Assembly (NCBI GenBank): GCA_963575745.1 | Contig: CAUYUJ010006347.1 | Coordinates: 399,465-429,464, forward strand | Reading direction: 5' to 3' | From: Prorocentrum cordatum | Lineage: Eukaryota > Sar > Dinophyceae > Prorocentrales > Prorocentraceae | DNA length: 30,000 bases | Part shown: positions 9,725-18,985 of the stretch, in pieces | Numbering within the stretch: position 1 is the first letter of the stretch | Layout: each line of letters opens with the position of its first letter | Position numbers and translations under genes: made by a program | Notes under the pieces: model-generated | Databases searched by the model: none | Told to the model about the DNA's origin: nothing | What the model saw: the letters and a program-made list of their open reading frames with translations, nothing else

Positions 9725-11215
9725 GCCTTGGGTGGAGCTCCCTTCAGGGCCACGAACCGTGTGAGGGATGTGCCGAAATGGACATGCGGTGGGCGGGGTG
9801 GACGCATGTGAATGCGGCCACCGGGGCCTTGGGCGCCATGCTGCCTATGGGGCCGCGAACCGTGTGAGGGGTATGCCGAAATGGGCATGCGGTAAACGGG
9901 GTGGACGCATATAAACGCGGCCACCGGGACCTTGGGTGGAGCTCTCTGTGGGGCGGGGCAATGAGCCGTGTGAGGGGTGTGCCGAAATGGCGCGCGGTGG
10001 GCGGGGTGGACGCATGTGAACGCGGCCACCCTTGGGTGGAGCTCCCTATGGGGCCAGGAACCGTGTGAGGGGTGTGCTGAAATCGGCATGCAGTGGGCGG
10101 GGTGGACACATGCGAACTCTTCCATTGGGGCTTTGGGCGCCATGCTCCCTATGGGGCCGGGAACCGTGTGAGGGGTGTGCCGAAACGGGCATGCGGTGGG
10201 CGGGGTGGACGCATGCGAACGCGGCCACTGGGGCCTTGGGCGCCATGCTCCCTGTGGGGCTGCGAACCGTGTGAGGGGTGTGCCGAAATGGACATGCGGT
10301 GGGCGGGGTGGACGCACGTGAACGCGGCCACTGGGGCCTTGGGTGGAGCTCTCTGTGGGGCCATGAACCGTGCGAGTGGTGTGCCGCAATGGGCATGCGG
10401 TGGACGGAGTGGACGCATGTGAACGCGGCTTCTGGGGCCTTGGGTGGAGCTCCCTACGGGGCCACGGACCGTTTGAAGGGTGTGCCGAAATGGGCATGCG
10501 GTGGGCGGGGTGGACGCATGTAAATGCGGCCTTTGGGGCTTTGGGTGGAATCCCCATGGGGCCGCGAACCATGTGATGGGTGTGCCGAAATCGGCATGCG
10601 GTGAGCGGGGTGGACACATGCGAACTCTTCCATTGGGGCTTTGGGCGCCATGCTCCCTTTGGGGCCGGGAACCGTGTGAGGGGTGTGCCGAAACGGGCAT
10701 GCGGTGGGCGGGGTGGACGCATGCGAACGCGGCCACTGGGACCTTGGGCGCCATGCTCCCTATGGGGCTACGAACCGTGTGAGGGGTGTGCCGAAGTGGA
10801 CATGCGGTGGGCGGGGTGGACGCATGTGAACGCGGCCACTGGGGCCTTGGGTGGAGCTCTCTGTGGGGCCATGAACCGTGTGAGGGGTGTGCCGAAATGG
10901 GCATGCGGTGGACGGGGTGGACGCATGTGAACGCTGCTTCTGGGGCCTTGGGTGGAGCTCCCTACGGGGCCACGGACCGTTTGAAGGGTGTGCCGAAATG
11001 GGCATGCGGTGGGCGGGGTGGACGCATGTGAATGCGGCCTTTGGGGCTTTGGGTGGATGGGGCCGCGAACCATGTGAGGGGTGTGCCAAAATGGCATGCG
11101 GTGAGCGGGGTGGACGCATGTGAACGCGGCCACTGGAGATCCATATGGGGCCACGAACCGTGTGATGGGTGCGCCGATATGGGCATGCGGAGGGCAGAGT
11201 CCCGACATGGACATG
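9725..11215. repeat. Satellite array 1: ~15 copies of a 101-103 bp unit
   Basis: The anchor TGCCGAAA (or a one-base variant) recurs at 9771, 9874, 9980, 10075, 10178, 10281, 10382, 10483, 10583, 10686, 10789, 10890, 10991, 11084 and 11172. Spacing is mostly 100-103 bp, with shorter steps of 95, 93 and 88. A unit reads roughly GGGGCCTTGGGTGGAGCTCC, GGGGCC-CGAACCGTGTGAGG, GGTGTGCCGAAATGGGCATG, CGGTGGGCGGGGTGGACGCA and TGTGAACGCGGCCACT. Because the unit is rarely a multiple of three, long minus-strand frames run through it in rotating register. They are not taken as genes. Confidence 0.92.
10075..11090. repeat. Higher-order repeat: two copies of a five-unit, 508-bp block
   Basis: Within satellite array 1, five distinguishable units (A-E) at 10075-10582 recur in the same order at 10583-11090. 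Unit A carries the diagnostic GAACTCTTCCATTGGGGCTT. Unit C leads into GGAGCTCTCTGTGGGGCCAT. Unit D carries GGACCGTTTGAAGGGTG. Unit E carries GCGGCCTTTGGGGCTTTGG. Unit lengths match in order (103, 103, 101, 101, then 100 or 93). Corresponding units are more alike than neighbours, the mark of block duplication. Confidence 0.88.
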
Positions 11216-11754
11216 CGGAGGGCAGAGGCACCCATGGGAGGAGGGAGGATCGGGGAGGAGGAGGGGGAGGAGGAGGAGGACGAGGAGGAGGAGAGCGCGG
11301 GGCGCTGTCTCTTCAAAACGAGGACCCAGCACAGGATGGTTGGGAACAACGCACGGACCTGGCCACAGTCGCATGTTGGGCTCGATGCATTGGGGGCCTA
11401 CATACTGCTTGAAAAAATGCCGTACCTTATTCGATATGTTCCCCCTACAGTGGAGACCCCAGGCCAAGAAACACCCTGCTTCGTCCAGGGTGCCCTGGGT
11501 TTCTTGGATTTCGATGGTTTTTCTATGGGAAGCGTGACGTTCCCACACCAAACATGAATGTACGTCATGGGGTCTCAGGGTTGGGTTTCTTGTGGAAGGT
11601 TTCGTGTGGACTGGCCTCCTCCACCGTATGCTGCTGCGCATTGCGCAATCGGCGTGGGAAGTACAATTATCCTGGCGACGGGCCCAACCATATGAAGCTG
11701 CGAGCACCGCGAGACAAGTGAGAACAAGCAGGGGGAGGATTGATTCGGTTTGCC
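11216..11754. other. Spacer between the two satellite arrays
   Basis: A purine-rich GGA tract (about 11232-11294) is followed by a segment (11295-11347) that recurs almost exactly after satellite array 2. The rest (11348-11754) is lower in GC. A + frame at 11300-11557 gives a fairly ordinary-looking peptide tail (for example LEKMPYLIRYVPPTVETPG) but no family was recognised and no start is convincing. Confidence 0.5.
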
Positions 11755-13165
11755 GGCATGGGGCGGGTGCGCAACGCGGACCTTGCCACTCGGGCCGTGC
11801 CTCCAGGGCCGCGGAACGTGTGAGGGATGTGCCGAATCGGGTGCGGGTGCGCCATGCGGACCTTGCCGTTGAGGCCTTCGGTGGACTTCCCTTCGGGGCC
11901 GCGAAGCGTTCGAGGGGTGTGCCGGATCGGGTGCAGGTGCGACATGCGGACCCTGCCGTTGGGGCCTTGCTTCAAGCTCCCTTCCTGGCCGCGAAACGTG
12001 CGAGGAGTGTGCCAAATGAAGTGCGGGTGCGCCGTGCGGACCCTGCCGCTGGGGCCTTCGGTGGAGCTCCCTACGGGCCACGGCACGTGTGAAGGGTGTG
12101 CCGAACTGGACGCGTGTACGCCGTACGGTCCTTGCCGCTGGGGCGTTCGGTGGAGCTCCGTTCGGAGCCGCGAAACGTGCGAGGGGTGTGCCGAATCGGG
12201 TGTTGATACGCCGTGCGGACCCTGCCGCTGGGGCCTTCGGTGGACTTGCCTTCGGGGTCACGAAACGTATGAGGGGTGTGCCGAATCGGGTGCGGGTGCG
12301 GCGTGCGGACCCTCCCGTTGTGCCCTTAGATACCCGCTTTCGGGGCCGCGAGAAGTGCGAGACTGTGCCAAAGAAAGTGCGGGCACGCCGTGCGGACCCT
12401 GCCGCCGGGGCCTTCGGCAGAGGTCCCTATGGGGGCACGAAATATGTGTGAGAGTGAGGGATGTGCTGAATCGGGTGCGGGTACGCCATGCGGACCCTGC
12501 CGCTGGGGCCGTCGGTGGGGCTCCTTATGGGGCCACAAAGCTTGTGAGGGGTGTGCCGAATTGGACACGGACGCTCCATGCGGACCCTGTCGCTGGGGCT
12601 TCGGTGGACTTGCCTTCGGGGCCACGAAACGTATGAGTGGTGTATGAATCGGGCGCGGGTACGCTAAGCGGACCCTGCCGCGGAGCTTTCTTCGAGGCCA
12701 CGGAACGTGTGAGGGGTGTGCCAAATCGGCCGCGGGTGCGACATGCGGACCTTGGCGCTAGGACCTTGGATGAAGCTCCGTTCGGGGCCACGAAACGTGT
12801 GACGGGTGTGCCGAAGCCGATGCGGACGCCCTATGCGAACTTTGCTGTTGGGGTCTTCGGCGGAGGTCCCTATGCGGGCACGAAATGTGTGAGGGATGGG
12901 CCGAATCGGGTGCGGGTGCGCCTAGCTGACCCTGCCGCTGAGGCCTTCGGTGGACTTCCTTTCGGAGCCACACGAAACGTGCGAGGGTTGTGCTGAATCG
13001 GGTGCAGACGCGCTATGCGAACCCTGCCTCTGGGGCATCCGGTGAAGCTTCCCATTGGTCCACGAAACGTGTGAGGGGTGTACCGAAACGTGCACGGATA
13101 CGTCATGAAGACCTCCTCCCAATGGGGCCACGGGACGTGTGAGGGGTACGCCGAATCAGGTGCGG
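11755..13165. repeat. Satellite array 2: ~16 copies of a 90 bp unit
   Basis: The anchor TGCCGAAT or a variant recurs at 11830, 11920, 12010, 12099, 12189, 12279, 12366, 12464, 12554, 12643, 12719, 12809, 12897, 12991, 13081 and 13147. Most spacings are 89-90 bp. The unit shares GGTGGA-CTCCCT, GGGGCC-CGAA, CGTGTGAGGGGTGTGCCGAA with array 1 but differs after it (GGGTGCGGGTGCGCCATGCG, GACCCTGCCGCTGGGGCC). At 30 codons per unit all frames stay in register, giving a Cys-rich + frame (11827-12636) and Arg/Pro-rich minus frames. These are judged repeat by-products. Confidence 0.92.
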
Positions 13166-14010
13166 GTTCGCATGATGGTGATGAGATGAGGGCACATGCA
13201 AGGCAGAAGCAGGAATGGGAGCAGGGAGAGGGGAGGAGGAAGGAAGGAGGAAGGAACGCGGGGCGCCGTCTTCTCAAAACGAGGACCCAACACCACAGGA
13301 TGGTTGGGAAGCACGTCCAGCAGACGCGCAGCGCCCCCCGGAGCGGGGACCGAAGCTTGCTACCCCGCCTCGAACCTGGGCGGCCGACGGGGAAGCGGAG
13401 CGGCCGGAGGGCAAACGAATCCCCCGGCCTGCGCACGGAGAGGGGCGCGGTCTGTGAGACTCGTCCGCCTCGTGCGCTCCCGGCAGGCGCGCAAGGCCTG
13501 CGCCGGGCTGCGCGCGCGGGCGCCACCGCGGGCGGCGCCGTGGGCGCGCGGGGCCTCGCGGGGCAGGTCGTCGAACGGCGCCGGCTGTGCCCGGGCACCG
13601 GCACCGGCCGGCGGAGGGCCAGATGGTGCCCCAGCACGGGCTCCGGCCAGCAGGAAGGGCGGGCGAGACCCGAGGCTGCTTCGGTTCGGGGAGCTGTTCG
13701 GGAGGTTTCGGTGCGAGGAGCTCGAGGAGTTGTTCCGGAGGTTGTTTTGACGGGCGAGGCTCTCGGTTCGAGAAGCTGTTCTGGGAGCTTGCTCGGTCTT
13801 CGGGGGCCGTGTTCGGGACCCGGCCCGCCAAGAACGGCTCCGGGGTGACAACACGGATCCGGGGTGAAAAGTTGCACCAGATGGACCCCAGGAGGGGCCC
13901 AGCGACCGATGCGGCCTCATGCCCCTTCCTTGGCCGGTGTTCTCGGGGCCCATCCGACTCGGACCCCCCGGCCGCCTCCAAGCGCCACCGGTGCACAGTC
14001 GGCAACGTCC
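13166..14010. other. Purine tract, duplicated array flank, and GC-rich filler
   Basis: Positions 13200-13256 are purine-rich and 13257-13310 repeat the segment at 11295-11347. From 13310 to 13870 the DNA is very GC-rich. At 13676-13815 there is a degenerate short repeat around GAGCTGTTCGGGAGGTT. Large overlapping frames on both strands look compositional. The stretch could be intron or upstream sequence of the membrane-protein gene that follows. Confidence 0.45.
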
Positions 14011-14013
14011 CAG

Positions 14014-15120
14014 GTCAGCAATTTCGTCACCGGGGAGCTGGAGGACTACTCGGCGTCCAGCGGGGCTCGGGAGGAGCAGGTGGTCAGGGGTGTGGTCCTC
14101 GTCACAGGCAGCTTCGCGTCGTGGCAGGCCCCTATGATAGCCGACTACCTGACGGACATGGCCGCAGACGTCGCTAAACTGCCTGCAGTACATACGAATA
14201 TGGTCATCAACGCCGGGATCAATGGTGCTTCATACATGGACTACACGTTTAGCGTGTTGCCGGCCGATAGGGGACAAGCAAACATTGTTGTTACAGCCCT
14301 CCATTTTCTGTGGCAGGACGAGTACACACTGCTTACCACGCTGAAGTCTAAGGTTTCCACGAATCCATCCTTGTCAGAGGTGACCTTGACCGGAGTCTCT
14401 TTGGAAAGTGTCTCGCAGGTGACGGAGCTTGCCGTGACCCCGTCAACGACGAGAACGACCAGAACGACAACGCGAACAGAAACATCGGACAAGACGTCAA
14501 CCGTCACCTCTGTGACCACCAGCCTCATATCCGAGACAACGGCGACGACTACACCTCATACCATCACAACGGTGTCGACTACACCCCATACAGTGACCCT
14601 GACCGATACGGGGACGCAGACATCAGAGCCCACCAGCACTGCTACCACAGTGAGCTCGCAGAGCAGTACGCGCACCACCACAACGCTGACCACCTACACT
14701 TACACGCATTACACTACCACAGAGTGGGTGGGCATGGCTATATTCAAGGACGGCGACCAGTTGTGGCCGTATCTGATGGGTGGTGCTGGCATTGCTGTGC
14801 TGATCCTCCTTGCTGGATTTCTCATCATGGTGTCAGACTGCCAGTGCTCTTACCGCTCGTGGCGGATGCCACATGCGTTTCCCAAGCAGCTCGACGAACC
14901 TCCAGCGCCCACGATCATCAAAGGCCCCTTTCAGCGTCTGCAATCCTGGCCTGGGTTCCCGAGACGAATATCTGCTTCCAACCCATCTTCTCCTAGCTCC
15001 GTCAGCACGTTGGACTCGTTCTTCGGCCGGAAGCCACGGTCCATTGGCGTATTCTTGTCATCGGTGGAGAAGTTGGCCACAGGCCTCAGCCAGGTGGATT
15101 TCATCGATGGAGCAGGTCAC
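14014..15120 (+). CDS. Putative single-pass membrane protein exon(s): SEA-like ectodomain, Thr-rich stalk, TM helix
   Basis: This stretch lies in one open frame (13864-15291). I place its believable part from VSNFVTGEL, just after a possible AG acceptor at 14012-14013, to about FIDGAG, just before a possible GT donor at 15115. Numbering from the frame's first Met at 13864, residues 72-185 resemble an alpha/beta SEA-like domain of a kind I recall from dinoflagellate surface proteins (strand, helix, MDYTFSV strand, helix). Residues 190-286 are Thr/Ser-rich with a TTPHT repeat, like an O-glycosylated stalk. Residues 301-323 (WPYLMGGAGIAVLILLAGFL region) form one transmembrane helix followed by a Cys- and Arg-containing juxtamembrane stretch, then a Ser/Pro-rich tail. 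No signal peptide is seen, so a 5' exon is probably missing. Beyond about residue 420 the frame is only triplet repeat. Function and splice sites are inference. Confidence 0.6.
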
Positions 15121-15405
15121 GATGCGGCCGCCACTGTCGCCGTCGCCGCCGTCGTCAATCCGCCGGCGTCGCAATCGTCGCGGACCTCGCCATCGCGGTC
15201 CTCGCCTGCGTCAACGCCGTGTCCGACGTGGTCGCCGCCGCCGCCGGCGTCGTCGTTGCTGCCGTCGCCGCCGCAGTTGCCGCCGTCGTAGCCGTCGCGG
15301 TCGCCGCTGTCGCCGTCGTCGAAGCCGTCGAGGGCCCCGCCGTCGCCGTCATCCTCGACGCCCTCGTCGCCAGCGTCGTCCTGGCACAGGTGCCCAGCCG
15401 CCCGC
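15117..15405. repeat. Imperfect GCC/GTC triplet repeat
   Basis: The tract consists mainly of GCCGTCGCC-type triplets with some TCG and GCG interruptions. It produces poly-Ala/Val, poly-Arg and poly-Ser/Pro frames on both strands, none of which is taken as coding. Confidence 0.8.
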
Positions 15406-15589
15406 CGAGCCCCTGGCCTGGGCCGCCGCGAGTGCCGTCAACTGCCTGCCGCCTCCGCCGGGCCCGCGGGGTTGCGAGGAGGGCGAAGAGGCGCCGCGGC
15501 TCGAGCTGCCGGTTCAGGAGGCGCCGCGGCTCGAGCTGCCCCGAGGACGCTCCTTTCGGGTGCGAGCCGCCCAGGGGGAAACTGAGAAG

Positions 15590-16110
15590 GAGCGGGCGTT
15601 CTCAGAAGGCTCGGAAGTCCACCGGCTTTGTGGAGAAATGTTCGAAGCCTTTCCCGAAGACGCAGAAAGCTTCTCAGAAGGCGCGAGGGCTTCTGAGAAG
15701 TTCGCCGCCTTCTGAGAAGACCTTCTCCTTCTCACTTGCCCCCCCTCGCTCGCCATCGATCCTTTGTCGAAGTTCCTCAGGACGTCTGTTCGCCCAGTGT
15801 GCGTCCAGTTCAGGCCCGCCGATAGCACGCAGTCTGAGCCTGCTCTTGCTACGTTCCCTGCGTCGTAGCCGAAGAGCCTTGGTGAACAAGCCCAAGCTCG
15901 CGCTACCACACGCTCTGAAGATCATCGGTTTCAGTATGAAGGAAACTCGGCGGCGAGCGTGAGGAGGAGAAGGCCTTCTCAGAAGGCGGCGGGATTTCTC
16001 AGAAGCCCTCGCACCCTCTGAGAGGTTATACGTGCCTTTGCCTTCGGGAAAGGCTTCGAAAGCTTCTCGGAAGGCCAGGGGACTTCCGAGCCTCTGAGAA
16101 GGGCTTCTCC
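15590..16110. repeat. Cluster of palindromic TTCTCAGAA / TTCTGAGAA motifs
   Basis: Near-palindromic copies occur at about 15599, 15671, 15689, 15709, 15975 and 15996, with weaker versions at 16016, 16062 and 16094, often extended to CTTCTCAGAAGGC. Positions 15730-15950 between the two groups are less repetitive and hold no recognised gene. Stretch 16111-16405 is plain GC-rich sequence with nothing assigned. Confidence 0.65.
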
Positions 16111-16408
16111 GGGCACCCCCGGAACGCCCTCGGCGAGGCGCAGTTGCTGGAGCGCACCCCGAGGCCCCCCAGAAGTCTGGACCCCGGCAAGGGCCCTCAG
16201 AGGCCGAAAATGGTGTGAAAAACCTCCCGTCGCGATTTTCTCACTGCGCGAGGGGGTCCGGGTCCCCGAGCCTCCTTCTCACTTCCCCCGCCCCGCTCGC
16301 CGCCGAGAAACTGGCCCGAGGGGCCCTGGGACAGGCTCTGCTCAGGGCTTGGGCCTCCAGGGCCCTCCCACGGGCCACGGGGCCGCCGAAGAACGACTCG
16401 GGAAGCCA

Positions 16409-16410
<2 letters not shown>

Positions 16411-16475
<65 letters not shown>
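16411..16475. repeat. (GAC)n microsatellite
   Basis: About 20 nearly perfect GAC triplets follow one another, ending at GACCTCGTC. On the + strand they read as poly-Asp or poly-Arg and on the minus strand as poly-Val or poly-Ser. Confidence 0.95.
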
Positions 16476-16654
16476 CTCGTCGGGAGGATCTGGACCTCGA
16501 GCTGCCCCGCAGGACGGCCCCGAGGGGCGGCGCCGTCGCAGGCGCCGAAGGGCGGCCTCCGCGCCGCCGGCCTGGCCGCGCCGCCGGCGCCCTCGCCAGA
16601 GGGGCCGAGCACGCGCGCGCCGAGCCCCGACACGTCGGACGCCGTGCGCGGCCG

Positions 16655-17212
16655 AAGGGGAGGAGGAGGAGGAGGAGGAGGAGGAGGAGGAGGAGGAGGA
16701 GGAGCAGGAGGAGGAGGAGCAGGAGGAGGAGGAGGGGGAAGGAGGTGGAGGGAGGAAGGAGGAGGGAAGGATGGAGGGAAGGTGTGGAAGGGGGAGGGAA
16801 GGAGGGGGGAGGGAGGGAGGGAGGAAGAAGGAGGAGGAGGAGGAGGGAGGGGAGGAGGAGGAGGAGGAAGGAGGAGAGGAGGAGGAGGAGGAGGAGGAGG
16901 AGGAGGAGGAGGAGGGAGGAGGAGGAGGAGGAGAGGAGGGAGGGGGAGGAGGAGGAGGAGCAGGAGGAGGGAGGAGGGAGGAGGTGAGGAGCAGAGGAGG
17001 AGGAGGAGGAGGAACGAGGGGGAGGGAGGATAGAGGGAGGGAGGGAGGGAGGGAGAGAGGAAGGAGGGAGGGAGGGGGAGGAGGAGGAGAAGGAGAGGAG
17101 GAGGAGGAGGGAGTGAGGTAGGAGAGGGAGGGGGGAGGGAGGTAAGGAAGGGGGAGAAGGATGAGGAAGAGGGAAGTGGAAGGGAGGGAGGGAGGGAGGG
17201 AGGGAGGGACTG
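16655..17212. repeat. Long polypurine tract, (GGA)n-rich
   Basis: About 550 bp consist almost wholly of G and A on the + strand, with GGA and GGAG triplet runs and GGGA quartet runs, interrupted by only a few C or T bases. The last part is (GGGA)n at about 17172-17207. Frames through it (poly-Gly/Glu/Arg or poly-Ser/Pro/Leu) are not genes. Confidence 0.95.
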
Positions 17213-17329
17213 TCAAATGTATTGTCAAAGTGTAGAAAGGCCCCATCGGGGCTTTGACCGCCCCGCCACGAGCGCCGCCACCCCGCAGGGCCTGTGGGCC
17301 AGCGCGTCGGGGGCAGCGGGCTTGGGCCC

Positions 17330-17565
17330 ACAAGGGAGGGAGAGGGAGGCAGAAGGAGGGAGAGGTAGGGAGGAGGGAGGAGGAGAAGAACGAAGACGGG
17401 GAGGGAGGAGGGAGGAGGAGGAGGGAGGGATGAAGAGGGGGAGGAAGAAGGAAGGGCAGGAGGGTGGCAATGTCCTCGTCCCACTCCTCCTCCTCCTTCT
17501 GATCCCCCGCCTCCTCCTCCGCCTCCTCCTCCTCCTCCTCCTCGTCCTCATCCTTCGCCCAAGAC
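17330..17565. repeat. Purine tract followed by (CTC)n pyrimidine tract
   Basis: Positions 17330-17465 are purine-rich on the + strand and 17481-17562 are pyrimidine-rich (CTC)n. The two are therefore inverted relative to each other across a short spacer. Confidence 0.85.
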
Positions 17566-18640
17566 TTTCTCCCCACACTTTTTGCAGTCCTCGTTCTCAT
17601 CATCATGACCCTTCTCCTGATTCATCGTCTCGCCCCCCTCTCCGCGGCCTTGAGTACGCATCAGAAGTGCAAGCATACTTGGCCCACGCTGACCAAGCGT
17701 ACACAGACAGCGTGACTGAGCTGGTCGGCGGAACCGTCTCAGTCAAACCAGCAGGCGCATGCACCACCATGTTGGCGAATAGCGAGATCGGGACAGAGGA
17801 GTTGATCAACGCGGACGCCTTCTCCGCGGTGGACGATCTGAGACGTCCGAGCATGGCAAGATCGAGGTGACCAGACAGAGGTCAACAACATAATGGACCA
17901 TACGCAGGGCATGCTTCAACGATGTGCGAAAGATATGGTTTCGGGTGCGTTGGCTTCAGTTTGAGGACGTCAAACAGGCACACAACGAGCACGATAACCG
18001 CACAGGCAAGACAAGGAACGCCAACGACGGCGGCGCGCGGGCGGGCGGTGCAGCGGCGGCGGCAGGCGTCGGAGCGGGCGGCTCTCAACGGGCGGGGGAA
18101 GCAGCTGCAGCAGGGAAAGGCGCTGCTCCCACCGTCGATGCTGTGCCCGCTGGCGGCCGCGCCGTCGCCCCGGCCGCTGCCCCGAGCCACCGCTGGCGTT
18201 GCAGCCAGCGCCAGAGGCGGCGGCGCAGCCGGGGGCCCCAGCAGCAGGCGCGGCGGGTCTCTGCCGGCGCCCGCGCTCTCGCCGATCGCCTCTGGCAGGT
18301 GGGCGCGGCGGAGCTCGCCCCAGGGCGGCTCATGGCTGTGCCCCTGCCGACCCGCGCTGGCGAGCCAGAGTCTCAGATCTGGGGGAGGAGTCGATCGGCA
18401 TGCAGATCAGAGGAGAGGCCTGGGCAATCCGAGGGGTGGCTTTCTGGTTATGCAAGATACTCACCAACTGGTCATCCTTCGAGGCCCCATGGGGCTTCTC
18501 CGCCTTCCAGGAGCGGAGCGGGGGGGGGTCGGCGAGGAGGCTTGGCCAGGCCGGGTGCACTGGCACGGGCTGACTCGGACTCATCGCCCTCCTCCGCTCG
18601 ACCACTCCCCCTTAACCACCGCGCTTGGGTTATAGAGACG
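17566..18640 (+). other. Coding-like but unassigned stretch
   Basis: From about 17640 to 17870 a + frame reads a fairly normal peptide (LEYASEVQAYLAHADQAY, then TELVGGTVSV, ending MARSR). Immediately after, other + frames read short ordinary segments (VNNIMDHTQGMLQRCAKDMV near 17880-17940; WLQFEDVKQAHNEHDN near 17950-17998). This could be an eroded exon or a retroposed fragment with frameshifts, but no family was recognised. From 18000 to 18640 the sequence becomes Ala/Arg/Gly-biased with no further signal. Confidence 0.25.
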
Positions 18641-18985
18641 AGGGAGGCCCCTTGGATTATTGTGGGGATCTCTTTGGAGGCCTCTCGGATGCCTCTTGGA
18701 GGCGGTTTTGGGGGTGTCCTGGGGCGTTTGGGGGACCTCTTGGGGCCTTATTTGGGCCTCTCGGCGTCTCCTGGGGGCCTCTTGGAGCCTCTTGGGCGCA
18801 CCTCGGGGGATTGTGGGGGGATCTTAGGGTTTTGGGGCCGAGGTCTAAGCAGTTTGTGTTCCCCATCTTGGGCCCCTCTTGGGGTCGTTGTGGGGGCCTC
18901 TTGGGCCCCTCGTGGGGGCTCTTAAGCCGTTTGGCGGTGATCTTGGGCGCCTCTTGGGCCGTCCTGGACGCCCTGAAGACCGACA
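18640..18985. repeat. Degenerate short repeat around GGCCTCTTGGGG
   Basis: The strings CCTCTTGG, CCTCTCGG, GCCTCTTGG and GGGCGCCTCTTGGG recur every roughly 12-30 bases. They yield Gly/Leu/Trp-rich frames on the + strand and Pro/Gln/Arg-rich frames on the minus strand that are not gene-like. Confidence 0.7.

Noticed and set aside
9700-10904. Long minus-strand frames of 340 and 251 codons with VHPAHRMPISAHPSHGS-type repeats
   Set aside because: They are by-products of the 102-bp satellite, which happens to lack stops in all minus-strand frames, and the register rotates between units.
9725-13165. Regularly spaced repeats that could suggest a CRISPR array
   Set aside because: The whole unit is conserved with no unique spacers, units are 90-103 bp, and there are no cas genes.
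15590-16110. Heat-shock elements
   Set aside because: The motif is TTC, three bases, GAA, whereas heat-shock elements need two bases between the half sites.
16197-17606. Minus-strand open frame of 469 codons
   Set aside because: It is almost wholly the translation of the polypurine tract as poly-Ser/Pro/Leu and the (GAC)n tract as poly-Val.
17924-18925. Plus-strand frame of 333 codons
   Set aside because: After the first 40 residues it is Ala/Arg/Gly-rich and then enters the CCTCTTGG short repeat, so it is not a credible protein as a whole.
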